Below, piece by piece: positions 56,841 to 64,000 of a DNA stretch of 64,000 bases (the stretch's first letter is position 1; the number at the start of each line of letters is the position of its first letter). Made by a program: the position numbers and the translations under genes. This stretch comes from Bacteroidota bacterium (GTDB lineage: Bacteria; Bacteroidota; Ignavibacteria; Kapaibacteriales; UBA2268), in NCBI GenBank assembly GCA_021780815.1, contig JAJXYC010000003.1, positions 104,277 through 168,276 of the forward strand, read 5' to 3'. The notes under the pieces are model-generated. The model saw only the letters and a program-made list of their open reading frames with translations, was not told the DNA's origin and made no database searches.

Positions 56841-57758
56841 TTAAAATTTCAAAGCTTTTTTAATTTTGCCATCTGCTCTTTTTAATAATTCTTTCGCAGT
56901 ATTATAATCAGTATTTTTCAAATACATTACTATTGCTGTTTTTACATTATTGTTCGCATTTACTAACAAATTGGTAGCAACGTCATAATTGACATTACAA
57001 ATTTTCATAATGGTGTTTTTAGAACGTTCAACTAATTTTGCGTTAGTTTGCTGCAAATCTACCATGACATTGCCGAAAGTTTTGCCAAGTTGAATCATAG
57101 AAGTTGTAGTAAGCATATTTAAAACAAGTTTTTGCGCAGTTCCTGATTTCATTCTTGTAGAGCCAGCAATAACTTCTGCGCCAACATAAGGGCAAATAAA
57201 AACATCGGCTTTAATGCCTTTTTTTAATACTTCTTCACGTTTTGAAGTAGAAAGCATAATAGTAGAACAGCCAATTGATTTTGCAAAATTAACAGCAGAA
57301 ATTACAAAAGGGGTTCTTCCCGAAGCGGCGATTCCGCAGACAACATCATTTTGTTTCAAATTAATGTTAGTTAAATCAGAGATAGCTCTGTCTTGGTTGT
57401 CTTCTGCACCTTCTTGTGCAATAAACATCGCTTCTTTTCCTCCGGCAATAATTCCCTGAATCATTTTCGGTTCTGTCCCAAAAGTCGGAGGACATTCTGC
57501 GGCATCAATTACTCCTAATCTACCGCTTGTGCCTGCACCGACATATATTAATCTACCGTTCTTTTTAAAACTTTCTACAATTAATTCTACGGCTTGGACA
57601 ATAAAAGGTAATTCTTTTTCTATTGCAAACGGGACTGTTTTGTCTTCTTCATTTATTAATTTGAGTGTATCAAAAATTGATAATTCATCAATTTGCTGAG
57701 TCCTCTCATTTACTTGTTCAGTAGGCAAAGATATTATTTCTTGAAAAAAATCATTCAC
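56841..57758 (-). CDS. murQ: N-acetylmuramic acid 6-phosphate etherase
   Basis: MurQ splits MurNAc-6-phosphate to GlcNAc-6-phosphate and lactate in peptidoglycan recycling. The 305 residues have an SIS domain with YVGAGTSGRLGVIDAAECPP, GVIAGG-like GIIAGGKEAMF, QEGAEDN, and GIAASGRTPFVISA. The C-terminal UBA-like end (ELLKRADGKIKKALKF) is typical. The start is GTG at 57758. No murP transporter or anhydroMurNAc kinase lies next to it. Confidence 0.93.
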   Translation of the reverse strand: MNDFFQEIISLPTEQVNERTQQIDELSIFDTLKLINEEDKTVPFAIEKELPFIVQAVELIVESFKKNGRLIYVGAGTSGRLGVIDAAECPPTFGTEPKMIQGIIAGGKEAMFIAQEGAEDNQDRAISDLTNINLKQNDVVCGIAASGRTPFVISAVNFAKSIGCSTIMLSTSKREEVLKKGIKADVFICPYVGAEVIAGSTRMKSGTAQKLVLNMLTTTSMIQLGKTFGNVMVDLQQTNAKLVERSKNTIMKICNVNYDVATNLLVNANNNVKTAIVMYLKNTDYNTAKELLKRADGKIKKALKF

Positions 57759-57843
57759 TTTATTTTTTCTATTCTATGTGATTAAGATTATAATTATTTA
57801 TTCAATAAGCAGTATAAAGCAAATTTTGTTCCAAAATTATGTA

Positions 57844-58446
57844 TTAATTTTGTATAAAAGTTTTTAGCATTTCATAAAGTTTGGAAACAGGCAATCCTAC
57901 AATATTATAATAACAACCTGAAATATTTGAAACGAATACGGCTCCAAAGTCATCTTGAATGCCATAAGCACCTGCTTTATCGAGCGGAGAGCCTGTTTTG
58001 ATGTAAGCATCAATTTCTTTTTCGTCAAGTTTTCTAAATGTTACTTCTGTAACGACGTAATCTGTGATTTGCTTTGCTTCTACTAAATTAAAAAGAGTTA
58101 TTCCTGTAAAAACTTTATGTGTGTTGTTGCTTAACTTTTGTAACATCATTTTTGCTTCTTTAGCATCTATTGGTTTGGATAAAATTTCATCATTGAGCCA
58201 GACGATGGTGTCAGCGGCAATAATAATTGCATCTCTATGCTTTTCTCCAATTGCCTTTGCTTTTAAGTAAGATAATTCTTTAACTAATTCACCGGGGTTT
58301 TGTATAGGTAAATGGTCTTCATCAATATTTGAGGGAATAATATCAAATTTTAACCCAATCAGTTCAAGCAAAAATTTCCTTCTTGGCGATTGGGAAGCTA
58401 AAATTATTTGTTTGTTTATTTTCAACAATTGGTCTATATTTTCCAT
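57844..58446 (-). CDS. maf: Maf-family nucleoside triphosphate pyrophosphatase
   Basis: The 200-residue protein hydrolyses modified or non-canonical nucleoside triphosphates. Signs are LASQSPRRKFLLELIGLKF near the N-terminus, AADTIVWLNDEILSKPID with its conserved Asp, and the KAGAYGIQDDFG segment near the end. It is divergent from purN. In B. subtilis, overproduced Maf blocks septum formation. Confidence 0.93.
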   Translation of the reverse strand: MENIDQLLKINKQIILASQSPRRKFLLELIGLKFDIIPSNIDEDHLPIQNPGELVKELSYLKAKAIGEKHRDAIIIAADTIVWLNDEILSKPIDAKEAKMMLQKLSNNTHKVFTGITLFNLVEAKQITDYVVTEVTFRKLDEKEIDAYIKTGSPLDKAGAYGIQDDFGAVFVSNISGCYYNIVGLPVSKLYEMLKTFIQN

Positions 58447-58545
58447 TAATTATACCAAAAGAAAAATTAAGTCATTATAATTTAAACAAAAATATAACTA
58501 AATATATTAATTTCGTTTTTTACAAAATTTATATTTTGCAAAATT

Positions 58546-59148
58546 ATGAATAAATTACGACTTGCAGTTTTTGCATCGCACGAAGGCTCTAATATGCAAT
58601 CAATTATAGATGCCTCAAAACAAGATAAATTACAGGCAGAAGTAGTATGCGTTATTTCTAATAATTCCTCTTCGGGAGCATTAAAAAGAGCAGAAAACGA
58701 AGGTATTGCCTTTTATCACGTTAGCGTAAAAACACACCCAATTGAAAAGGATTTTTCCGATAAAATTCTTGAAATTTTAAATTTGCATAAAGTAGATTTA
58801 ATAATTTTAGCTGGTTATATGAAAAAAATTCCTGTCGAAATTTTAAAGGCTTATCGCAATAAAATATTGAACATCCACCCTGCTCTTCTTCCAAAATTTG
58901 GAGGGAAAAACATGTATGGTATGAATGTGCATCAAGCCGTTATTGCAAATGGAGAAAAAAAATCGGGGGCAACGGTGCATATTGTTGATGAAAACTATGA
59001 CCAAGGAAAAATTTTAAATCAAATTGAAGTGGTGGTTCTATCCGACGATACACCTGAAACCCTTGCTCAAAGAGTCCTAGAAGTGGAACATAAAATTTAT
59101 GTAGAAACTATACAAAAAATTATAGATGGAAGTATTTTATTGCAATAA
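58546..59148 (+). CDS. purN: Phosphoribosylglycinamide formyltransferase
   Basis: PurN uses 10-formyl-tetrahydrofolate in the third step of purine synthesis. The 200 residues begin with RLAVFASHEGSNMQSIIDAS and carry the catalytic NIHPALLPKFGGKNMYGMNV with its Asn and His, plus SGATVHIVDENYDQGKI with the essential Asp. The length is normal for the monofunctional enzyme. A lipoprotein gene follows after 30 bases on the same strand. Confidence 0.95.
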   Translation: MNKLRLAVFASHEGSNMQSIIDASKQDKLQAEVVCVISNNSSSGALKRAENEGIAFYHVSVKTHPIEKDFSDKILEILNLHKVDLIILAGYMKKIPVEILKAYRNKILNIHPALLPKFGGKNMYGMNVHQAVIANGEKKSGATVHIVDENYDQGKILNQIEVVVLSDDTPETLAQRVLEVEHKIYVETIQKIIDGSILLQ

Positions 59149-59178
59149 AGTTTTCATTGTTTTTAGGCAATTTGTTTT

Positions 59179-60189
59179 ATGAAAAAAAGTTTACAAATAT
59201 TTTATATTTTTATTTCATTTTCTTTCTTTTTTGTTGCTTGTGAAAGTAATAAAAACAAAGAACCTGAAAAATTAGGCTCACAAATTATTGAGTTGCATAC
59301 AATAGACACAACAAAATTAAAAGACGCAAAAGAATTGACAGGACAATTTCCATTTAAAATTACGTCTAATTTTTCTATTGCATATTTTTCAAGTTCAAAA
59401 AAGGAAATTTATTTAAAACTTGATACTCATAAGAACATCTACTTTTATACAAAATGTGAAATTGATACAGCATTTGAGGCAGATTTATTAAATTTGTATA
59501 AAAAGCAGATAATTTATAGAGGCTCTTTTTCTTTACCGGGGGACCCTGTAGTCAAATTAACTTTTATTGCAATAAATGTTTATTATCCAAAAGATGGGAC
59601 ATACCGCAATTTATTTAACGATTATGTTTTGGCAGAAAAAAGTCAAGATCTGCATTTTGAAGTTGCTGATGATTTTATTGAAGATGAATACGGCGCACTA
59701 ATTTGTAGTTATAAAGAAGGTTCGGGCGATTATTTAGATTTTAAAATTTATGGTTTAAATAAAAACAAATTTTCAGAAATATATGAACCATACTCTCCTT
59801 TGGAAAATGGGTATATAAGAGCGGATAGTGGTAAAATCTTTAGTATTTCTAATCTTACGGCAAATAAATTGTCTTGGGTTGATGACAGTGTGCGAGTAGA
59901 ACAATTGAAAGAAACACCTTTAATTGATTTTAATGAAGGGGACAAAATTTTAAAGATTGAATTTCAAAACGATAAAATCATTACTCCTAAATTAATTATC
60001 ATTTCTCAAGATGCTGTTTTGCATTTGTTACAAAAGGGAGAAAATTCTGAATATCAAATTAATTATGACGATGATTTTTGGGACAGAAACTTTAATCAGC
60101 TAATTCCTAAGAAAAAAGGCATAACTTCTATTACAATAGAAAACACATTCCATGGAATTGAAAAACGAATAAAAATATTAATTGTATAA
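59179..60189 (+). CDS. Lipoprotein of unknown function
   Basis: The 336-residue protein has a lipoprotein signal (IFISFSFFFVAC, Cys21) and then a spacer with many charged residues. The rest is mixed strand/helix without a domain I recognise: segments such as KITSNFSIAYFSSSKKEIYL and KILKIEFQNDKIITPKLIII look like beta-propeller or sandwich strands. It is between purN and a CheR-like gene on the same strand, with 19 bases to the latter. The location is probably the periplasmic face of a membrane. Confidence 0.6.
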   Translation: MKKSLQIFYIFISFSFFFVACESNKNKEPEKLGSQIIELHTIDTTKLKDAKELTGQFPFKITSNFSIAYFSSSKKEIYLKLDTHKNIYFYTKCEIDTAFEADLLNLYKKQIIYRGSFSLPGDPVVKLTFIAINVYYPKDGTYRNLFNDYVLAEKSQDLHFEVADDFIEDEYGALICSYKEGSGDYLDFKIYGLNKNKFSEIYEPYSPLENGYIRADSGKIFSISNLTANKLSWVDDSVRVEQLKETPLIDFNEGDKILKIEFQNDKIITPKLIIISQDAVLHLLQKGENSEYQINYDDDFWDRNFNQLIPKKKGITSITIENTFHGIEKRIKILIV

Positions 60190-60208
60190 CAAAAATTAAA
60201 TAAAAATT

Positions 60209-60814
60209 ATGGCATTTACTTTCTTTTTTAGAGACAGACATACACTAAACCATTTAGTAAATTTTTTAAAACAGGATCTTGAAAGACAAGATACAATACG
60301 TATTTGGGATGCAGGTTGTGCTATGGGGCAAGAACCTTATACTTTATCTATTCTTTTTGCGGAAGCATTAAATAGTGATGAATTTAAAAGAATTAAAATT
60401 GAGGCAACCGATATTGACGAACAAGGAAATTATGGCGAAGTTATACAAAAAGGAATTTATCCACTTGACCAATTGTCCCGTTTGCCTGATGGAATTTTAG
60501 AAAAATACTTTGTTAAGTACGATGGAGCAAATAATTATAAATTAATTGTTCAAATATTAAATTCTCTTGAATACCAACAACATAATTTGTTAGAATATCA
60601 AGCAATTGGGCAAAATTTTGATGCTGTCGTTTGTAAAAACGTTTTGCTACATTTTCAGTTCCCTGATCAAGTTAAAGCAGTAAATATGTTCTTTGACAGC
60701 TTAAAAGTAGGTGGGTACTTAGTTACTGAACAAACACAAGCATTGCCGGCTGAACTTTTGCACCGATACGAAAAAATAATCACAGATGCAAATATTTTTA
60801 GAAAAATTCAATAG
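60209..60814 (+). CDS. CheR-like methyltransferase lacking the N-terminal CheR domain
   Basis: The 201 residues match only the catalytic part of CheR, the chemoreceptor glutamate methyltransferase: FTFFFRDRHTLNHLVNFL (CheR linker region), the cofactor loop IWDAGCAMGQEPYTLSILF, EATDIDEQGNYGE, and NVLLHFQFPDQVKAVNMFF as the motif IV region. CheR loop sequences usually read SAGCSTGEEPYSL, so it is clearly related. No chemoreceptor or che gene is in the window and the receptor-binding beta-subdomain is not evident, so the target is probably not a classic chemoreceptor. Confidence 0.72.
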   Translation: MAFTFFFRDRHTLNHLVNFLKQDLERQDTIRIWDAGCAMGQEPYTLSILFAEALNSDEFKRIKIEATDIDEQGNYGEVIQKGIYPLDQLSRLPDGILEKYFVKYDGANNYKLIVQILNSLEYQQHNLLEYQAIGQNFDAVVCKNVLLHFQFPDQVKAVNMFFDSLKVGGYLVTEQTQALPAELLHRYEKIITDANIFRKIQ

Positions 60815-60852
60815 TTATTTGTTTCAATATTTTTTTAATAAACAAAATACTT

Positions 60853-61740
60853 ATGTTAATTGGAGAAATAGCCGCACTTGCAACGGCGACATTTTGGGCG
60901 TTTTCGTCTTTGTTCTTTACTTTTGCAGTAAAAAAAGTAGGCGTAATACAGGTAAATGTTGATAGGCTCTTTTTTGCCGCATTGTATATATTTTCAACGA
61001 TGGTTGTGTTTGGGATAAAGCCTGATATCAATTTAACCCAAATCTTTTATTTGATTCTAAGCTCTATTGCAGGATTAGTTTTGGGGGATACTTTTTTATT
61101 TAAAGCATTTTCTGAAATTGGACCCAGAATATCATTGTTAATAATGACTTTTGCACCACCTTTTTCGGCAATATTTGCGTATTTTTTCCTAGGGGAAGCA
61201 TTAGGTGCTTTTGCCATAGCAGGTATTTTAGTTACAACTTTTGGGGTGGCACTAGTTGTTTTTGAAAAAGTAGAAGGGACAAATAAATTTAAAATAAAAA
61301 ATAAGTTAGGTTTCTTTTGGGCAACACTTGGGATGTTAGGACAAGCATCTGGACTGATATTAGCTAAATATGCGTTAATGGAACATCCTTTAAATGCTTT
61401 CCTTGCAAGTTTTACAAGAACTTTCTCTGCTTGGTTGATGCTTTTGCCTATTGGGTTTATTACTCGGAGATACCAATTTGGATATAAAGTTTATTTTAAG
61501 CATCCTCGTTCAATATTAGGTCCTACAATCGGTGCTATATTAGGACCTTATCTTGGTATCACTTTAAGTTTAGTTTCCATTAATTATGCAAAAGTAGGAA
61601 TTGCCTCTACTTTGATGTCTATAACTCCAATTTTAATGTTGCCTATTTCTCATTTTTATTTTAAAGAAAAACTGCCTTGGCAATCTTATGTCGGTTCGGT
61701 TATTGCCATTATTGGAATTGCTATTTTATTCCTTAAATGA
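60853..61740 (+). CDS. DMT-superfamily EamA transporter
   Basis: The 295-residue protein has ten membrane segments in two EamA repeats: LIGEIAALATATFWAFSSLF at the start and GFFWATLGMLGQASGLILAK at the start of the second half, with FFLGEALGAFAIAGILV and FKEKLPWQSYVGSVIAIIG as family blocks. EamA transporters export metabolites such as amino acids; the substrate is unknown. A gene-poor stretch follows. Confidence 0.88.
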   Translation: MLIGEIAALATATFWAFSSLFFTFAVKKVGVIQVNVDRLFFAALYIFSTMVVFGIKPDINLTQIFYLILSSIAGLVLGDTFLFKAFSEIGPRISLLIMTFAPPFSAIFAYFFLGEALGAFAIAGILVTTFGVALVVFEKVEGTNKFKIKNKLGFFWATLGMLGQASGLILAKYALMEHPLNAFLASFTRTFSAWLMLLPIGFITRRYQFGYKVYFKHPRSILGPTIGAILGPYLGITLSLVSINYAKVGIASTLMSITPILMLPISHFYFKEKLPWQSYVGSVIAIIGIAILFLK

Positions 61741-62386
61741 GAATAATATTTTATTTGACGATGCTAACCTAATATAGAAGGTCGTTTTAATTAAGTAAAC
61801 TTTTTATCTTTATATATTATTATATCAGTAAAATTATATCAATAAACCCTCCGAAAATTTCAAATCTTTGGAATGTCTTACTTTGCACTTCTTTTAGTTA
61901 ACCAAAATGACAAAAGGGAAGAAATACAATCAGTTATACTTGTTTGTTGGTAAATAAAAAGAGCAATAGAAAAGTTAAAGACAATTGCACCTAATATTTT
62001 AAAATTTATAACTTAAAACATTCCCTTGGGATTTTAATACTAAAAGGAACAAAGAATAAAGAATTATTAAGATTATTTGTCGGAATATTAAAATGAACTT
62101 TTACAGTATTATTGCCAGTTATTTCAGAAAAACAATTTGGATACCTTCCATTTCTAACTGACCATAATAATTATAAACTGAATACTAAATTGGAAAATTT
62201 GGTGATTCGTTCAAGTTAAAACTAACGAAACATCGATACTTCCGGTACTTGTATTGTAATTTAAATTAGAATTGATTAAGTAACATTGATGAATTTCAGA
62301 AATTTCCATTTTGTCCTTACTTCTTTGCTCTTTTATATTAAGACAAAATTATTAAACAAAAGTTACATCTTATATCAATCTTTTAT
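61741..62386. other. Gene-poor 646-bp stretch, possibly decayed minus-strand coding sequence
   Basis: No intact gene was seen. On the minus strand 62170-62006 is open for 54 codons and reads as a plausible beta-rich C-terminal end (for example NNTVKVHFNIPTNNLNNSLF). Upstream short open pieces occur in changing frames, such as NTSTGSIDVSLVLT, with stops between. This could be a decayed end of a secreted protein, but AT-rich noise is not excluded. No tRNA, terminator or repeat was found. Confidence 0.3.
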
Positions 62387-64000
62387 CTATAATTTTACAA
62401 ATTTTTTAGAAAATTCGTTGTTTGTTGTTTTGATGATAATAAAATATATCCCTGTCTCTAAATTTGGTAATTCTATCTTTAATGTTTTGTTTCCATCTTC
62501 TAATTGATATAAATTGCTGCTTATTTCTCCTTGTTTGATGCCAATATAATTGTATATATCTATTCCTCTTATTTGTCCAATATCTTTGGGAAATGTTATT
62601 TCTATCTTTTCTTTTGCGGGATTAGGATTTATTTCGCTTTCTTCATAAGTATTATTGTTTTTATATTCATAAACCGATGTTGGGCTACTTTCGCCACATA
62701 AAGACCAGCTTGTTATGAAATGATTTTCGTAAGCAGTTCCTGTTGCAGATGTAAAGCCCATATATGCCAAATTGCTCGGGTTATTTATTATGGCTGATAG
62801 GTCTATTGGTTTATAATCTAATACCAATGTGTCTATTGGCAATTCTTTGTCTAAATAAACCTTTAATTCTTTTAAATCATAATTGTAATCTATTCTTGAA
62901 TGATACTCAACACTATTTTCTATTGGGATAATAGAATCATTTATTGCTAATGTATAATCTGATGAGTGTTTCGATAATATGACACCGTCTTTTGATATTT
63001 GAAGTGCTACGTGATTTCCATTAGGGTCATTAATTTCTTCGCCACCATTAAAAAATGTATCGTATTCAATTGCAACGGCATCTCTTATTGTACTATAACC
63101 TATTCCACCACCACTTATCCCTAACGCATTTATCCCCGAATTTTGAATTACAAAAACAATCCCATCAGCTCCTGGTAATGAACCGTCATCGGTTAACTCA
63201 TTACTACCACCAGTAAATTTAAAACTAAAATCTGTTGTAAAGTTTTGATTAATAGGAATTTTTACAGCATTCCATACAGCACCCGTTTGATTAACTAAAC
63301 TTGGAGTTAGTCTAATATTATTTGCTTGCTTTACTGCATTCCCAACATAATTTAGTTCAGTTGCATTATTAAAATTAGGATAAGTTATCCAGTTATTGCA
63401 AGGATTTGCAAGTTTTTTAACTTCATCCTCACTCAACGCTTTACTAAATATCTTTACTTCGTCTATATCACCGGTAAAACGAGCTGATGAACGTTCTTCC
63501 CCATTAAAAGACCACCAACTTCTCAATAATGCCGCATGCTCCATTGAATATTTTACTTCTGTTTGTAGCGAACCAACTAATGAACCATTGATATAAGCAG
63601 ATAATATTTTATCTTTATATACCATTGCATAATGAACCCACTGATTCCTGAAATTAGGGTTGAATTTATATCTTATCATATTGTTAAAAACTAATGCATC
63701 AGTTGTAAATTGCAAATAAAAATCAAATATATTTTCATACTGGATGTAATGGTTTTGTATTCCTAACCAACCTCGGTCATAGTGTCCGAAGAATATATAT
63801 GCTTCTCCGATATCTATCATATCTTGTTCTCTGACCCACATTGAAATTGTAAAACCTGTAAATTTAGTTAAATCTATTGGTGGGAGCAATATATGGTCGC
63901 CAATCTCTGTTACACTTTGACTTTCATTAATTTGGTAACCTCTACCTTGAAAATGAAGTGCTTTCCCTGAAATTCCATCAATTACTGTCGGATGGTTTAC
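62387..64000 (-). CDS. LamG/L-type-lectin secreted protein with T9SS tail (N-terminus outside window)
   Basis: The frame is open to base 64000, so the gene begins beyond the window; 537 residues are visible. First comes a LamG-like domain (GISGKALHFQGRG, then FTISMWVREQDM and STFD-like AHSE region, ending at FSKALSEDEVKKL), then a legume-type lectin-like domain (DGIVFVIQNSGINALGISGG, VAIEYDTFFNGG, HVALQISKDG), then a Por secretion tail (EINPNPAKEKIEITF to KKFVKL). Such proteins bind sugars at the cell surface. The interior residues suggest export through the type IX system. The sugar target is unknown. Confidence 0.85.
   Translation of the reverse strand, partial: VNHPTVIDGISGKALHFQGRGYQINESQSVTEIGDHILLPPIDLTKFTGFTISMWVREQDMIDIGEAYIFFGHYDRGWLGIQNHYIQYENIFDFYLQFTTDALVFNNMIRYKFNPNFRNQWVHYAMVYKDKILSAYINGSLVGSLQTEVKYSMEHAALLRSWWSFNGEERSSARFTGDIDEVKIFSKALSEDEVKKLANPCNNWITYPNFNNATELNYVGNAVKQANNIRLTPSLVNQTGAVWNAVKIPINQNFTTDFSFKFTGGSNELTDDGSLPGADGIVFVIQNSGINALGISGGGIGYSTIRDAVAIEYDTFFNGGEEINDPNGNHVALQISKDGVILSKHSSDYTLAINDSIIPIENSVEYHSRIDYNYDLKELKVYLDKELPIDTLVLDYKPIDLSAIINNPSNLAYMGFTSATGTAYENHFITSWSLCGESSPTSVYEYKNNNTYEESEINPNPAKEKIEITFPKDIGQIRGIDIYNYIGIKQGEISSNLYQLEDGNKTLKIELPNLETGIYFIIIKTTNNEFSKKFVKL

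Noticed and set aside
62286..62507. Plus-strand frame of 73 codons at the end of the gene-poor stretch
   Set aside because: It overlaps the T9SS tail of the lectin-like gene in antisense, and its translation is Phe/Leu/Ile-rich without any motif.

Overview
The window looks like a chromosomal segment of an AT-rich member of the Bacteroidota/Chlorobiota (FCB) group. Support comes from several secreted proteins with C-terminal type IX secretion (Por) tails, two Omp28-type proteins, a promoter of the Bacteroidota form TTG-N19-TAnnTTTG in front of a tRNA gene, weak ribosome binding sites on many genes, and a DksA-like protein downstream of ileS. The mix of Omp28, lamin-tail and LamG/lectin secreted proteins recalls Ignavibacteria/Kapabacteria-type genomes, but the sequence alone does not settle the class. 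Almost all genes look intact and are housekeeping genes.

Layout. 0-2.3 kb: end of a phosphate-binding-like periplasmic protein and a TPR protein. 2.5-6.3 kb: TauE-type permease, a His-tailed NifX-like protein, ftsW and murD. 6.4-10.9 kb: ileS and a long DksA-like protein. 11.0-13.3 kb: a small accessory island with a broken TetR-like remnant followed by a type II restriction-modification pair. 13.4-18.0 kb (minus): the translation operon rplM-rpsI-rpsB-tsf-pyrH-frr, with a three-tier hairpin in front of rpsB. 18.2-28.0 kb (minus): mfd, a UMF1-type transporter, an HDOD protein with partner, surE, rseP and RNase G. 28.2-33.1 kb: tRNA-Arg(TCT), two tandem NifX-like proteins, two LolA-like secreted proteins and an Omp28/T9SS protein. 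33.3-40.2 kb (minus): rfbD-like, mnmG, mnmE, rpiB and serS, with an NlpC/P60 lipoprotein on the other strand. 40.3-44.7 kb: marR-emrA-emrB-tolC efflux operon. 44.9-49.2 kb: second Omp28/T9SS protein, pyrB, prmC. 49.2-61.7 kb: MATE exporter, PpiD-like foldase, lamin-tail protein, CBS protein, comM, EVE protein, murQ, maf, purN, a lipoprotein, a CheR-like methyltransferase and a DMT transporter. 61.7-64.0 kb: a gene-poor stretch and the C-terminal part of a LamG/lectin/T9SS protein that runs off the window.

The most notable result is a probable chromosome origin region. Two exact 16-bp parS palindromes flank mnmG (34209-34224 and 36136-36151). The 299-bp rpiB-serS gap (38616-38914) holds nine DnaA-box-like sequences next to a pure A/T stretch. 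Gene orientation also switches around this point: mostly minus to the left and mostly plus just to the right, as expected for divergent replication. A further cluster of DnaA-box-like sequences, including four copies of TTATAAACA, lies 8.5 kb away, in front of pyrB. No dnaA, dnaN, parA or parB is in the window, and no CRISPR array, insertion sequence or phage was seen.
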